From Deltaproteobacteria bacterium (GTDB taxonomy: Bacteria; Desulfobacterota; Binatia; HRBIN30; CADEER01): a DNA stretch of 64,000 nucleotides. The stretch lies in contig JAJCZJ010000050.1 of the NCBI GenBank assembly GCA_029262455.1, forward strand, positions 46,894 to 110,893. The letters are read 5' to 3'. Shown here in pieces: positions 20,442-30,568 of the stretch. Numbering within the stretch: the stretch's first letter is position 1; the number at the start of each line of letters is the position of its first letter. Position numbers and translations under genes: made by a program. Below the pieces are notes generated by a model. It was not told the origin of the DNA. It saw only the letters and a program-made list of their open reading frames with translations, and searched no databases.

Positions 20442-20470
20442 AAGGGTGGGGCCAAGGCCCCACCCTTTTT
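20442..20470 (+). terminator. Rho-independent terminator after ahcY
   Basis: GGGTGGGGC (20444-20452) pairs with GCCCCACCC (20457-20465) around a CAAG loop and is followed by TTTTT at 20466-20470. Confidence 0.9.
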
Positions 20471-20646
20471 CGTCGACTCGAGCCGTTATCCCAACCCCAA
20501 ACGGGCACCGATCCGGCCCGATCTGCCGGTTGATTCGATCTTTCCGGAGCAATTTCGACCGCCGGAGCCTTAGAAGTTCCAAGCCGGGGCCCACTTTGCT
20601 AAGCTTCCGAGGACTGGCGCATCCAGCCGGGGCTCAAGGGGGACAC

Positions 20647-22476
20647 ATGGTCAATCTCGCTCGTCGCACGATTCTCTTCTCGCTCGTATTGGCGGTCATT
20701 AGCTCCGCGCCGACGTTTGCCGCTGATCCCGGGCAGACCTGTGAAAAGGCAGCATCCCTTAGCCTGATCAAGTGCGTCAAGAAGATGACCAACCTGCAAC
20801 GCAAGTGTTTCAAGAAGAATGACGCTGGCTGCGACGGCGCCGACCCGAACGTCGTCAAGGCGCTCACCAAGCTGTCCGACAAAGTGACCAAGAAGTGTGT
20901 GAACGACACCACGGTTCAGGCCGCCGGCTTTTCCTCCCTCACTCTGAGCTCTCTAATCGATCGCCTACGAGCTTCCTGCAGCGCCGAGACCGCCTCGCTG
21001 GTCGCGCGTGCCTATGGCGGACCCCACGGATCGGTCTGGGCCAGTGCCGACGACGAAGACCGCAAGTGTATCGACGGAATTTTCAAGAGCGCCAGCAAAC
21101 TCATCACGGGCAGCGCGAAAGCGCGGGCATCCTGCGTCACCAAACAACGCAAGTCGGGCAACTGCGACCTCATCAAGACCGACTCCAAGCTCATCAAACT
21201 CGAGGACAAAGCCGACTTCAAGATCACAGCTCGCTGCCCGGGCGCGCTCAGCTCACTGACGGCTCTGTCCAACAGCCAATTCCTCGACGCAGCCTCCGCA
21301 CAATCACGCTGCATGACCGCCATCGCCCACCCAGACACGTCGCCTCTGGAACTCGACTGCGGCCCGCGCGGAGACATCGCCAGCCTACCTCGCGGTGTGT
21401 ACACACAAGTCATTCTCGATGAAGCGACGTGGGGCACACGCTGCGGCGACGGCAGTCCTTTTGCCTTCTGGATTCGCCCAGCACCCGCCGGTTTTCCGGT
21501 CGAGAACGTCGTCCTACAAATGCAGGGCGGCGGTGTGTGCATCCTCGAAGCCGACTGCAACAGCAAACCCGCCAGTCTCTTCGAGGCACTCAACGACAAT
21601 CCGGTTCAATCCGGAATCATGTCGAACAGCACGGCCACCAGCCCGTTCGCCAACTGGACCAAAGTGTTCCTGCCCTACTGCAACCAAGACCTGTTCATCG
21701 GCGGCGGTGCTACCAGCAACTTCAGCACCGTCACCGTGCATCGATTCGGAGGCGTCAACACGCGCGGCGCGTTGCGCTACCTACGCGACGCACTATGGCG
21801 TGAGATGGATACCGACCCCGAGGGCTACCGACCCGACCGTATCAAGATGCTCTTCGGCGGCACCTCTGCCGGTGGTTTCGGGGCACTCTACAACTATCAC
21901 TACGTGCTCGACGATCTACAGTGGGTTCACACCAGCTCCTGGCCTGACGCAGCACTCGCGCTCGACAGCGGAACCGGCTTCAGTATCGGCAATCTCGGCA
22001 TTCTTCTGCTCAGCAACCAAGCGCCCCTCGGGTGGGGCGCGCTCCACATGCTCCCGCCCTACTGCAAGGCAACAAACTGCGGCGTTGGGCCAGTCATGTA
22101 TGCCGCATCGGCCCCAAGGCTAAAAAACGAACCGGAACAACAGTTCTTGGTACTCTCCAACCAAGTCGACAGCACCCAGGTCGGCACGACAGGGTTTCCG
22201 AACGCCGGCACTTGGATCAATGCGATGCGCCAATCCTACTGCGACACGCAAGATACGAACGGGCTTCGCTACTTCTTGCCGGCAATCACCAGCAGTACCC
22301 ACGTAATTGCCACGAAAACGAATCTGTTCACCGGACAGTCGGTGGACGGCATCCTCATGCGCGATTGGCTCGACCTCGCGATGACGGACGGAGACAGCCT
22401 CTTCGATGCAGTCGAGGAAGGTTCGCTAGTCGGAAGCATCTCGGGGGTCAACGCATTCCCATGCTCGATTGATTGA
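20647..22476 (+). CDS. Secreted pectinacetylesterase/Notum-like hydrolase with Cys/Lys-rich N-terminal domain
   Basis: A 609-residue product from ATG 20647 (GGGGGA upstream) with a signal peptide ending at about Thr-Phe-Ala-Ala (residue 26). Residues about 30-235 form a Cys/Lys-rich helical domain (KCVKKM, RKCFKKN, KKCVND, RKCIDG, ASCVTK) like the protein encoded at 3196-4050. Residues about 240-609 match the pectinacetylesterase/Notum fold: LQMQGGGVC near 290, a YCNQDLFIGG strand near 342 and the nucleophile elbow GGTSAGGFG (Ser near 406). An Asp (SNQVDS) and a His (SSTHV) near the end could complete the triad. It would hydrolyse esters outside the cytoplasm; pectin itself need not be the substrate. 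First of four closely spaced genes. Confidence 0.8.
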   Translation: MVNLARRTILFSLVLAVISSAPTFAADPGQTCEKAASLSLIKCVKKMTNLQRKCFKKNDAGCDGADPNVVKALTKLSDKVTKKCVNDTTVQAAGFSSLTLSSLIDRLRASCSAETASLVARAYGGPHGSVWASADDEDRKCIDGIFKSASKLITGSAKARASCVTKQRKSGNCDLIKTDSKLIKLEDKADFKITARCPGALSSLTALSNSQFLDAASAQSRCMTAIAHPDTSPLELDCGPRGDIASLPRGVYTQVILDEATWGTRCGDGSPFAFWIRPAPAGFPVENVVLQMQGGGVCILEADCNSKPASLFEALNDNPVQSGIMSNSTATSPFANWTKVFLPYCNQDLFIGGGATSNFSTVTVHRFGGVNTRGALRYLRDALWREMDTDPEGYRPDRIKMLFGGTSAGGFGALYNYHYVLDDLQWVHTSSWPDAALALDSGTGFSIGNLGILLLSNQAPLGWGALHMLPPYCKATNCGVGPVMYAASAPRLKNEPEQQFLVLSNQVDSTQVGTTGFPNAGTWINAMRQSYCDTQDTNGLRYFLPAITSSTHVIATKTNLFTGQSVDGILMRDWLDLAMTDGDSLFDAVEEGSLVGSISGVNAFPCSID

Positions 22477-23270
22477 GCCAACATTCGCAGTGGCAGCGTA
22501 CGAATGTGACGAACGACAGATCGGCCGCGGCCACTCCTCGACGGCAAGAGATCTCCTCGGTGCCACGCTGGCAATTGGTGTTCTTCGTCATCGGCGCTGC
22601 GTTCATTGGACTATCACTCGGCACGATGGGCGGCGGCCTTTGGCTCGTCCCTCGCGGCAGCGGCTTGGCCGGCCCGGTCATCGCGCTCGGCTACGGAACC
22701 ATCGGCGCCGTCGCCGGAGCATGCGTCGCTACCCTCGCCACACGAATCTTAGTGGGCGCAATCCTGCGTCGGCTCGTTGCCGCGACACTGATCATCACCA
22801 TGGCGATGGCAGTCGTCCTGACCCTACGGTGGCAGCAAGCACAGGCAGAGCACACCGATCCCAACCAGGCCTACGATGGCCTGCCCTCTTTTCAAGCCAG
22901 CGTGCAACAGCTGATCATCACGGATCCGTATCTCGCCACTCGCGCCGGAATCGACACAACCAGCCGATCGTGGTCGCTAACCTTGCCCGACGGCAGAGAG
23001 TGCAGAGGAACGCTGCGCGCACAGGCCCAGAAACACGTGGGCGATGTCCTCAGCCGGCTCGCGCAAGTGCCGACCGCCGAGATCCGGAATTGTAGCCAGT
23101 CTTCCGCTACAGCCGAACAGCGACTATCTTGGAAGTTTGACGGCTCCACAAGAGCAAGTGTTGTCGACGTTTCGGCAGAATGTCTGGCCGCGAAATCGGC
23201 CATCGCGAATGCGATTGGGGCGATACGCAACGTCAACGTACGTTCGACTTCCAACGTCGAATGCGACTGA
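22473..23270 (+). CDS. Membrane protein with C-terminal periplasmic Cys-containing domain, unknown
   Basis: A 265-residue protein from a TTG at 22473 that overlaps the upstream stop codon as TTGA; a GTG at 22506 is the alternative. Three hydrophobic segments lie near residues 33-57, 64-92 and 98-118, followed by about 145 soluble residues containing four spaced cysteines (REC, RNC, AEC, VEC) that could form two disulfides in the periplasm. I do not recognise the family. Tight coupling to the esterase-like gene suggests joint expression. Confidence 0.6.
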   Translation: MSQHSQWQRTNVTNDRSAAATPRRQEISSVPRWQLVFFVIGAAFIGLSLGTMGGGLWLVPRGSGLAGPVIALGYGTIGAVAGACVATLATRILVGAILRRLVAATLIITMAMAVVLTLRWQQAQAEHTDPNQAYDGLPSFQASVQQLIITDPYLATRAGIDTTSRSWSLTLPDGRECRGTLRAQAQKHVGDVLSRLAQVPTAEIRNCSQSSATAEQRLSWKFDGSTRASVVDVSAECLAAKSAIANAIGAIRNVNVRSTSNVECD

Positions 23271-23294
23271 GGGAACGATCGGACCCCAATTGCA

Positions 23295-24323
23295 ATGATA
23301 TCATTTCCAAACAGGCCGCTGCTGGCCGCACTTCTCGTCGTCTGGGCTCTCGCCGAGGGCGCGAACGCCGAGTTGACTTGCCATGAGACAGCCGAGCGAC
23401 ATGCGGTTCACCTTGCCGGGGAAATCGCCGGCAACCGATCTTACCGCCAACCTGTCGGCAACCGTTGGACATTCACACTGCTGCGCCAAGAGCGCGGCTG
23501 GGCGATCCGCCTGAAAGCTCGCGACGGCATCGACCTGACACAAGTGACTCCACCATTTCGAGGCCCAAACCCTCGCGACATCGAGGGGTGGCACTTCCGC
23601 AATGCGAGCAATACGGCGGCCAACGATGGAAGTGTCAACGCACCGCGAGAGTTGCGGATCTTCCAGTTCTCGCCCGGCCTCGAAGGTACCGGTGGTTTCC
23701 GACCGCCGTCGGGCACCGCGATCGTCGACGCGGTCGGGCGCGGTTGGTTCAAGATCGACGACTACGCACTTGCCGATCTCGAACCCGATCAGCAGGCACG
23801 GATGATGTATCTCAAGTTTTTCGCCTGTCTCACCTGGCCAAAGTCCACCGAGGAAATCGCCGAAGAGACCGACCGAAACAGCCCCGCCCACCTGGATGAA
23901 GAAATCGAAATTTTCGGCAGCTGCGGGCTGGCGAGGATGCCCCACAAACTCCACGCGTACGTGCTGCCTCGCACGATGGACGGCGATCTCGACGGTGACG
24001 GGTCCATTGACTACGCCGCCCCGGCCATACGAACGACCGACGGCAAGGCGGGCTTCGTGATCTGCCGCGCCGGGACCTATCTGCACCTGATCGGCTTCGA
24101 CGCCGTCGTCGGTGAGCTGGCGCCCGCGTACTTCGAAACGATCGAAGGATGGGCGATCAAACCGCGAAGCGCAGTTCCGGCCTACGAGGGATCCCCGCCA
24201 CTGCCCGACATCAAACACGATGTTCTCACAATCGAGCGAATCGAAAAGTCCAGCTATACGATCTATTGGGACGGCAAGACGTTTCGCAGTCGGCTCGACT
24301 ACCGATTCGTCGAGGGACAATGA
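23295..24323 (+). CDS. Secreted protein, unknown
   Basis: A 342-residue protein with a signal peptide of about 25 residues ending Ala-Asn-Ala. The mature part has few cysteines, an EF-hand-like acidic loop (DGDLDGDGSID near 231-241) that could bind calcium, and no membrane helix. No family was recognised. It starts 24 bases after the membrane protein gene and its stop overlaps the next start as ATGA. A long open frame on the opposite strand is taken as a codon-bias shadow because this strand has the signal peptide and gene couplings. Confidence 0.68.
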   Translation: MISFPNRPLLAALLVVWALAEGANAELTCHETAERHAVHLAGEIAGNRSYRQPVGNRWTFTLLRQERGWAIRLKARDGIDLTQVTPPFRGPNPRDIEGWHFRNASNTAANDGSVNAPRELRIFQFSPGLEGTGGFRPPSGTAIVDAVGRGWFKIDDYALADLEPDQQARMMYLKFFACLTWPKSTEEIAEETDRNSPAHLDEEIEIFGSCGLARMPHKLHAYVLPRTMDGDLDGDGSIDYAAPAIRTTDGKAGFVICRAGTYLHLIGFDAVVGELAPAYFETIEGWAIKPRSAVPAYEGSPPLPDIKHDVLTIERIEKSSYTIYWDGKTFRSRLDYRFVEGQ

Positions 24324-25906
24324 TCTCGAGATCCTCAGCGCCCGAGCCCTATCAATACGAAGGGTGGTGCGATCACTGTCAGAGCAACCACTACCTACCG
24401 AGAACAGCTGAGGCGGTCGCCGCCGCCGGCTTGCTCATGACGGATCTCGGCGACGAAAACGGCGATGGTAGAATGTATGGAGTTCTCGTCGGGGAAACGT
24501 CGAACGGCAAGACCGCAACACTCAGGGCGTTTTCCGGCCGAGCGACGACCGCAATTGGCGGGGCAACATTCGTCGGCCCCACAAGGAGTGACTCGCTAAC
24601 CGCCGACACAGAACGCGACACCCTCCGAGCCCTGAGCGCCCTGAGCAGCGAGATTCGGTCACTGAGTACAGCAGACCTGCAGAACAGACTCGCCGCTGAG
24701 AGCCGTAAGCTAGATCACGATATCGCCGGGCTGCGTCAGCGACACCTCCGAAGCAAAGCTCTGCGCCATGCCGAGCGGAATCAGCCGACGACGGCACCTC
24801 AGAGTCCCGCCGCAGTAGCCCGGCTCCAAGAACTCGACGACGAGAGCGCGAGGGAGCGCAGCGAACTCCGTAAACTACGGCGCCAGCGCAAGCAAAAACT
24901 CGCGCCACTGCAAGACGAAATCGACCAGAGGCTCGAGCGTCAAACAAAGCTGCGACGCGAAAGACGCAGAAAGTCGAGCCACCTTCAGACCAAAATGCAC
25001 GACACCCACGGCCTGGTAAACTTCGCTGCACGTTACGCCGCATTGCCGGAACTCTTCGCCCGCGGAGGAATCCCGAGCGGCGCCGGCGAATGTTGCGCTC
25101 CGAAGCTACTACAAGCCGCTGCTCAGAGAAACATTCGGCCGACCGGTATCGCCGAGTTCTGGTGGGGTCCTCCGCCCCCCGACCAGTCGAAGGCACACGG
25201 CGAATACTACGGAGCATGTGAACAGAAGTGCGCCCCCCTCCTCGGCCACCAACTCTGCGGAGCCGGAACCCCCCGCCCAATGGTTGAAATCCTCTACCAA
25301 GACCAAGACATCATTATTGTCGACAAGCCCGCGGGTCTCCTTTCCGTCCGCGGAAGAAGCAGCTCTGCCCAAGACAGCATCGAAGCGCGCCTACAACTGA
25401 CAATGCCGGAGGAGTACGCGATGAAACCGGCACACCGCCTCGATCAGGCAACATCCGGGCTACTGGTCATCGCCCGCAACCCAACGATTCACGCCGCCCT
25501 GTCGTCGGCGTTCGCCAAACGACAAGTTGACAAGACCTACGGCGCGATCGTCGGTGCGAGCATCGAGGCGGAGTCGGGGATCATCAATCTGCGTATCCGC
25601 GCCGACTCAAAGCAACGCCCGCACCAGATCGTCGACCCGTCCCACGGAAAAGCGTCCGAAACGTTCTTCCGCGTACTCAAACGAGACCGCGAAAAGACCC
25701 GCCTGGAACTACAGCCACGGACGGGCAGGACGCACCAGCTGCGGGTCCATTGCGCTGCAGCCGAGGGACTCGCGGCACCGATCATCGGAGACCACTTGTA
25801 CGGCGGCAGCCCTGCTCCACGGATGATGCTACACGCCCACCAGCTCAGCCTGCGCCATCCGAGCACAGGCCAGCCGATGAGCTTCGAATCCCCGGTGCCG
25901 TTCTAG
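24320..25906 (+). CDS. RluA family RNA pseudouridine synthase with long N-terminal extension
   Basis: A 528-residue protein from ATG 24320 (GAGGGA upstream, ATGA overlap). Residues 1-50 include a Cys-x2-Cys and a D-x-D-GDG-like loop. Residues about 90-245 are a charged coiled coil, then comes the AGECCAPKLL...AEFWWG...C-KC block found in the long RluA proteins of some proteobacteria. The C-terminal 220 residues are the catalytic domain: YQDQDIIIVDKPAGL, HRLDQATSGLL with the catalytic Asp, and the RTGRTHQLRVH strand. It isomerises uridine in rRNA or tRNA; the site is unknown. It ends four bases into the convergent TonB receptor gene. Confidence 0.88.
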   Translation: MISRSSAPEPYQYEGWCDHCQSNHYLPRTAEAVAAAGLLMTDLGDENGDGRMYGVLVGETSNGKTATLRAFSGRATTAIGGATFVGPTRSDSLTADTERDTLRALSALSSEIRSLSTADLQNRLAAESRKLDHDIAGLRQRHLRSKALRHAERNQPTTAPQSPAAVARLQELDDESARERSELRKLRRQRKQKLAPLQDEIDQRLERQTKLRRERRRKSSHLQTKMHDTHGLVNFAARYAALPELFARGGIPSGAGECCAPKLLQAAAQRNIRPTGIAEFWWGPPPPDQSKAHGEYYGACEQKCAPLLGHQLCGAGTPRPMVEILYQDQDIIIVDKPAGLLSVRGRSSSAQDSIEARLQLTMPEEYAMKPAHRLDQATSGLLVIARNPTIHAALSSAFAKRQVDKTYGAIVGASIEAESGIINLRIRADSKQRPHQIVDPSHGKASETFFRVLKRDREKTRLELQPRTGRTHQLRVHCAAAEGLAAPIIGDHLYGGSPAPRMMLHAHQLSLRHPSTGQPMSFESPVPF

Positions 25907-28412
25907 AATCGGTAGTTGATCTCGCCGCCATAGGTTCGAGGCGTCGCATAGAAGCGAGTCGTGCTACCCACGACGAGAGCAGGGATCTGGTACACTTCAT
26001 CAAAATACGTCTCGTCGGTTAGATTTCGCGACCAGAGAGCCAGTTCGATGGAATCGTCCCAAAAGAGATATCCGAGCCGGCCATTGAGAAGATTGTAACC
26101 GCGCTGAACATTGCCATTCAACTCGCTCCCCCAATACTGGACCGAGCTGCGATACGACCAGTCCAGTCGAGGCGTCAGCACTCCGTCTAGACACGCCCAA
26201 TCCTCAGGGGCTTCGATTTCGAAGGCGTACTGCACTCCGAGGTGAGCCGAGAACTTCGGCACGAACGGCAAACGCTCACCCGAACGGTCAATCGTCGGGG
26301 GATTCTCAGCTGGATTGTTGGGGTTCTTGAGAACGTTGACCGCATCCGGAAAATCCGTGTACTCGGTGAACTGATAACTCGTAGTCCCGATCAAAGTCAT
26401 CGCCGGCACCGGGTGCAGCGTCATCTCCAACTCGCCACCGGCGATTCTCGCCTCGGCGGCATTGTCGACAATGAAACGCGGCTGGGACAAGCAGTCCGGC
26501 ATCTCCGGAGGACAAGGAACCGCCAGAACGGTCGGCGACTGCAGGTCTGAATACTCCCCGTAGTACCCAGCCAGGCTAGCTCTCACGCGCCGATCGAATG
26601 CAATTGTCTTGAGTCCCAGTTCATACGAACGCAGTGTTTCCTGTTCGAACTGCCCAAAGCTCTCGATTTCATCATCATCGAGGAAACCGCGGACGGCAGC
26701 ATTGATACCGCCACCCTTGAAGCCTTCGGAGTACGTAAAGTAGGTGAGCAAGTGATCGACCGGGCCATCCAGCAGCCACTCGTCGGGAGCTGTCAACGCC
26801 ACGCTGGCCATCGGTGTGATCCGATCGAACGTCCGAGAGCGCTCGCCGAAAAAGGTCTGAACTCGATTCGGATTGTCCGGCGTACAGGGCCCTCTGGAAT
26901 TGTCGCTGCAAAGCACCAGATTCTCGACCCGCCGCGCCGCGCCTTTCTTCTCCTTGGTATAGCGGACACCGCCGGTGATCGACAGCCAATCCGTGATGTC
27001 GGCGACCCCGTGCACAAAGAGCGCCCAGCTGAAGTTGTCCGTAAAGATTATACTCTTGGAAAGACCGTCGTTCGGGATCGTAATCGGGCTCTCCGGAAAA
27101 TTGATGAAGTCAAACTCAGTGCTGACAGATTCCCAGTAGCCAAAAGCTCCACCGACTAGAGACAGTCTTTCCTCAAATAAAGAAATGCTGGACTGCAGCT
27201 CCAACGTCCCTTGGCTCGCGACGCCCGGGTCACCGTCCGTCGGCACTCCGAAATCTGGATGTAGAGCATCTCCGCCCGCGGAGGACCACTCAAACAACGG
27301 GAACCGCGACATGTCGATGTCTTCACGGAGCCTCTGCACCTGCTCGCGCCAGGATCCAAGTACTTTCAAGTTGACGTTGTCCGCGCCGATCGAGTCAATC
27401 GGCCCAAGGTCCCAGTTGACAGTACCCCAGGTTCCGTAGCTCTTTTGGTCGGCAATGCCGGCTACATCTGACTCGAAGTCAAACGGCGTGTCGCGGTCGA
27501 AGGTCCCGAGCGATCCCGGCGCTCGCCTGCTGCCGGCTGACCGCAGTAGTCGTAATAGTCATCCGTCGGCCCGCCCGGCAAACCATCGAATTGGGAGCGC
27601 CGCTGAAAAACACACTCACCGCCGCGGCCACGTGACTGGGACCGATACCACGTACCGGTGAGATCGATCGTAACATCGTCCGTCGGCAGAATACGGATGG
27701 CGCCAAGGAAGTTCAGCATCGCTTCGTTATCCCAGTTGACGTCTAGGAAGGTGTTTTTGGTGTACCCCGCAGTGCTGCGCGAGCCGAAGGAAAATCGACT
27801 CAGCAACTTATCCTCGAGGATACCCCGACCAAGCGGGATGTTGAGCGTCGCCCGGGTCTCGATCAGGTCGAAATTTCCAGGGCGGATTTTCAACTTGCCG
27901 CTAAACTCGGGCTGTGGCTTGACCGTCGTGATGTTGATTGCACCGCCGACCGTGTTCTTGCCAAACAGTGTCCCCTGGGGCCCGCGAAGAACCTCAACCT
28001 GCTCAAAGTCCAGCAAGTCCAGCACCGCACCTCCAGAACGCGCAAGGTACACCCCATCGACATAGATCCCCACCGCTTGATCGATGAACACATCGTCGCC
28101 CTGGGTACCAACACCCCGAATGTACACCGAACCATCGATTCCCGTTCGCCCTCTGCGAAACCGCAAGTTGGGAACAAATTGCTCGATATCAGCAAGGTCT
28201 GTCACCTGGGCGGCGTCGAGGTCGGCTGTGCTCAGGGCTGTCACGGCCACCGGGATATTCTCCAATGACTCCGTCCGCTTTCTAGCGGTCACGACGATCT
28301 CTTCGACACCGCCCCCGTTGCGTGATTGCGCCCCGGCGCTGCCGAAGTTGACGATTGCAAACGCAGCAGCCGCCCAGCAGGCGACCACGATTCTCCCCAA
28401 GGTTTTCCGCAT
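25903..28412 (-). pseudogene. TonB-dependent receptor, frameshifted
   Basis: Two minus-strand reading frames together encode one receptor of about 830 residues. The first part (28412 down to a stop at 27462) has a signal peptide, EEIVVTARKR, and a full plug domain with DQAVGIYVDGVYLAR and VLRGPQGTLFGKNTVGGA. The second frame carries the barrel from about RDTPFDFESDVAG to the C-terminal Phe. The switch needs a net -1 shift between about 27465 and 27558; frame two has a stop at about 27559. The start at ATG 28412 follows GGAGGGGG. It could be a real inactivation or a single-base sequencing or assembly error. No slippery heptamer was seen. It lies 65 bases after the 2OG oxygenase gene on the same strand. 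Confidence 0.85.
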
Positions 28413-28477
28413 GACAGACCCCCTCCCGCCCTGAGCCTTATCGACCAACCCGTCCTATGGTCAAACCGGGGATGTCG

Positions 28478-29305
28478 CTACGGTCGGGCGACGCGTCCGT
28501 AACGTGACGCCTGCAGCAACGGACTGCTCACCGTGCCGGGTTGGGTATCGTAACTCAGCAAGGCCACCAAACGGTCGTTCCCACCGTGAACCCGGGACAC
28601 CCGATGCATCGAGTAGCGTCCTTGGAACAACAACATGCTCCCGGGCTCGAACGGCACCCGTACCAACCCATTCTCCGATCCCGCGAGTGTCGCCGCAACG
28701 TCGTCGTAACGTTCGTCCGCAATGCTGCGAACCCTCGGCACGCATTCGAAGTCGCCACCAGACAAAGGCCGCTGCAGTGCAATCGATACGACAAAGTCGG
28801 TTTGGTCAAAGTGCCACTCGAGCTCGTCTCCATCACACATCACGGCGAAATTGCATGCTCCCAAGGGATCGGCGTAGCGATAGAGCCGGTCTTCACCGAG
28901 GCACGCCGCGAGGAAGTGCAACAGCACATCCGACTCGTATAAACGCCGCATCTCGCTGCCCTCTGGAATCAAATCATACGCAACCGCGCCGAGCGAGTAC
29001 GATCCGGCGGTCACGCGAGGATGTCCCTCCGGCCAGTGATCGGCAGGGATCTCCAAGTAGGGCGTACTCAAACCCGAGTGGCGATGGGCATGTGGAGATG
29101 CCGCGACCGCTTCACCGACCAGCTGCGCCAGAGCTCGCTCCGTGACAAAGCCGGGTAGTTCACAGTAGCCGCGGTCGGCGAGATCGTTCCGGCACTCATA
29201 CACCAACTCACGGCCCCGGCCATCTGCGATCGCACTGATCGGATACCGATGCAGATCGATCGCGCTCGTCTGGTCACGCATCGCCTGATCCTTCGTCTCG
29301 GTCAC
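28478..29305 (-). CDS. 2-oxoglutarate/Fe(II) oxygenase, BesD/HalD-like with HxD facial triad
   Basis: A 275-residue protein with the iron-binding triad visible as His165-x-Asp167 (ELEWHFDQTDF) and His234 (YSMHRV), and a 2OG-binding Arg near 245 (GGNDRLVAL). The overall pattern resembles the BesD/HalD and ArpA-type group that acts on free amino acids. In the halogenases of that group the Asp is replaced by Gly; here Asp is kept, so a hydroxylase is more likely. The GTG at 29305 has a strong GGAGGTGA upstream; ATG 29281 is an alternative. It is likely co-transcribed with the TonB receptor gene downstream. Substrate unknown. Confidence 0.75.
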   Translation of the reverse strand: MTETKDQAMRDQTSAIDLHRYPISAIADGRGRELVYECRNDLADRGYCELPGFVTERALAQLVGEAVAASPHAHRHSGLSTPYLEIPADHWPEGHPRVTAGSYSLGAVAYDLIPEGSEMRRLYESDVLLHFLAACLGEDRLYRYADPLGACNFAVMCDGDELEWHFDQTDFVVSIALQRPLSGGDFECVPRVRSIADERYDDVAATLAGSENGLVRVPFEPGSMLLFQGRYSMHRVSRVHGGNDRLVALLSYDTQPGTVSSPLLQASRYGRVARP

Positions 29306-29339
29306 TGGATCTCACCTCCAACTAAGCTATGTTCGGTCC

Positions 29340-30323
29340 ATGGAATTCGTCAAACTCGGCCGCTCCGGTCTCGAAGTCTCCCGCATTTGCCTCGGCACCA
29401 TGACCTACGGCTCGAAGGCCTGGCGCCCTTGGGTGCTCGAAGAAGACGAGAGCCGTCCACTTCTCAAACGCGCCATCGACCTCGGCATCCGCTTTTTCGA
29501 CACGGCCGACATGTACTCAAATGGTCGCAGCGAAGAGATTGTCGGAAAAGTGCTGCGCGAAACCTGCCGCCGCGACGAGATCGCGATCGCCACAAAGCTT
29601 TTCTTCCCGCTCCGCGACGAAGGGCCAAACCGCCAAGGTTTATCACGCAAGCGCATCTATGATTGTGTCGACGCATCGCTGCGCCGACTGGGCACCGACT
29701 ATATCGACCTCTATCAAGTGCATCGCTTCGATCCGCGTACGCCTATCGAGGAGACACTGCGCGCTCTCGACGATGTCATCCGCGCCGGCAAGGTCCGCTA
29801 CATCGGCGCCTCGGGCACAGCCGCATGGGAATTCGCCCGCGCCTTGTACAAATCCGACCAGCACGGATGGGCTCGCTTCGTCTCGATGCAAAACCACTAC
29901 AACCTCGTCTACCGTGACGAAGAGCGAGAGATGCTGCCTCTGTGCAGCGCCGAAGGCGTCGGGGTGATCCCGTATAGTCCGCTTGCACGAGGATTTCTCA
30001 GCGGATCACGTACCCGCGACAAGTGGAAGACGACCGAGCGCGCAGCCACCGATGCCTTTGGCCAGGCCGAACAATTCCGTGACTGCGACTGGGCGGTGCT
30101 CGACCAAGTTCGCAAGCTTGCAAACAACCTAGGTGTCACTCCGGCCCAGGTCGCCCTTGCTTGGGTCTGCCACCAACCGTCGGTTACGGCACCGATCGTC
30201 GGCGTCCGCACCCCGGAACAGCTGGAGTCGATGGTTGCGGCACTCGAGATCAACCTGGACAAGGAAGATGTTCATTCCCTCGATGCCCCGTACCTCCCCC
30301 GTCGCATAGGCGGCGAACTCTAA
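29340..30323 (+). CDS. Aldo/keto reductase
   Basis: A 327-residue NAD(P)H-dependent TIM-barrel reductase. The catalytic tetrad is visible: Asp and Tyr in FDTADMYSNG near 54-60, Lys in IATKLFF near 87, and His in YQVHRFD near 128. The cofactor-binding VIPYSPLARGFLSG segment lies near 210. It belongs to the potassium-channel-beta / YajO-like branch by pattern; the substrate cannot be told. It is divergent from the 2OG oxygenase gene with only 34 bases between the start codons. Confidence 0.88.
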   Translation: MEFVKLGRSGLEVSRICLGTMTYGSKAWRPWVLEEDESRPLLKRAIDLGIRFFDTADMYSNGRSEEIVGKVLRETCRRDEIAIATKLFFPLRDEGPNRQGLSRKRIYDCVDASLRRLGTDYIDLYQVHRFDPRTPIEETLRALDDVIRAGKVRYIGASGTAAWEFARALYKSDQHGWARFVSMQNHYNLVYRDEEREMLPLCSAEGVGVIPYSPLARGFLSGSRTRDKWKTTERAATDAFGQAEQFRDCDWAVLDQVRKLANNLGVTPAQVALAWVCHQPSVTAPIVGVRTPEQLESMVAALEINLDKEDVHSLDAPYLPRRIGGEL

Positions 30324-30568
30324 CAGCCATCGCCCTTCGTCGGCTCAACAGCCTGGCCGTAGCGCGGACTGAGTCGCGATCATGACCTACGTGCGAGTTT
30401 GCGCAGCACTGATCGGACTCGGTTCACTCACCAACCTCATCAAGCCGTATGGAGGCGAAGTGCCCCCCGCGAGCCCCCTCCCCTTGCCAGGGAAGGTTTT
30501 CGGGTTTCCCGCACCAAGCGCGTCGCGAGAGTAATCGACAGCCTCTGCCAAGGAGGAGGGATTTTGGC

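Noticed and set aside
23301..24320. Long open frame of 339 codons antisense to the secreted protein gene
   Set aside because: The sense strand has a signal peptide and tight gene overlaps; the antisense product has no recognisable pattern and is rich in Arg, as expected from codon-bias shadows.
27465..27558. Programmed -1 frameshift joining the two TonB receptor frames
   Set aside because: No slippery heptamer or downstream structure was seen, and receptors of this family are not known to use frameshifting.
30324..30568. Possible repeat or small gene in the gap after the aldo/keto reductase gene
   Set aside because: A CCCCTTGCCAGGG-type inverted repeat and a GGAAGGTTTTCG match to the miniature element are too short to support a feature.
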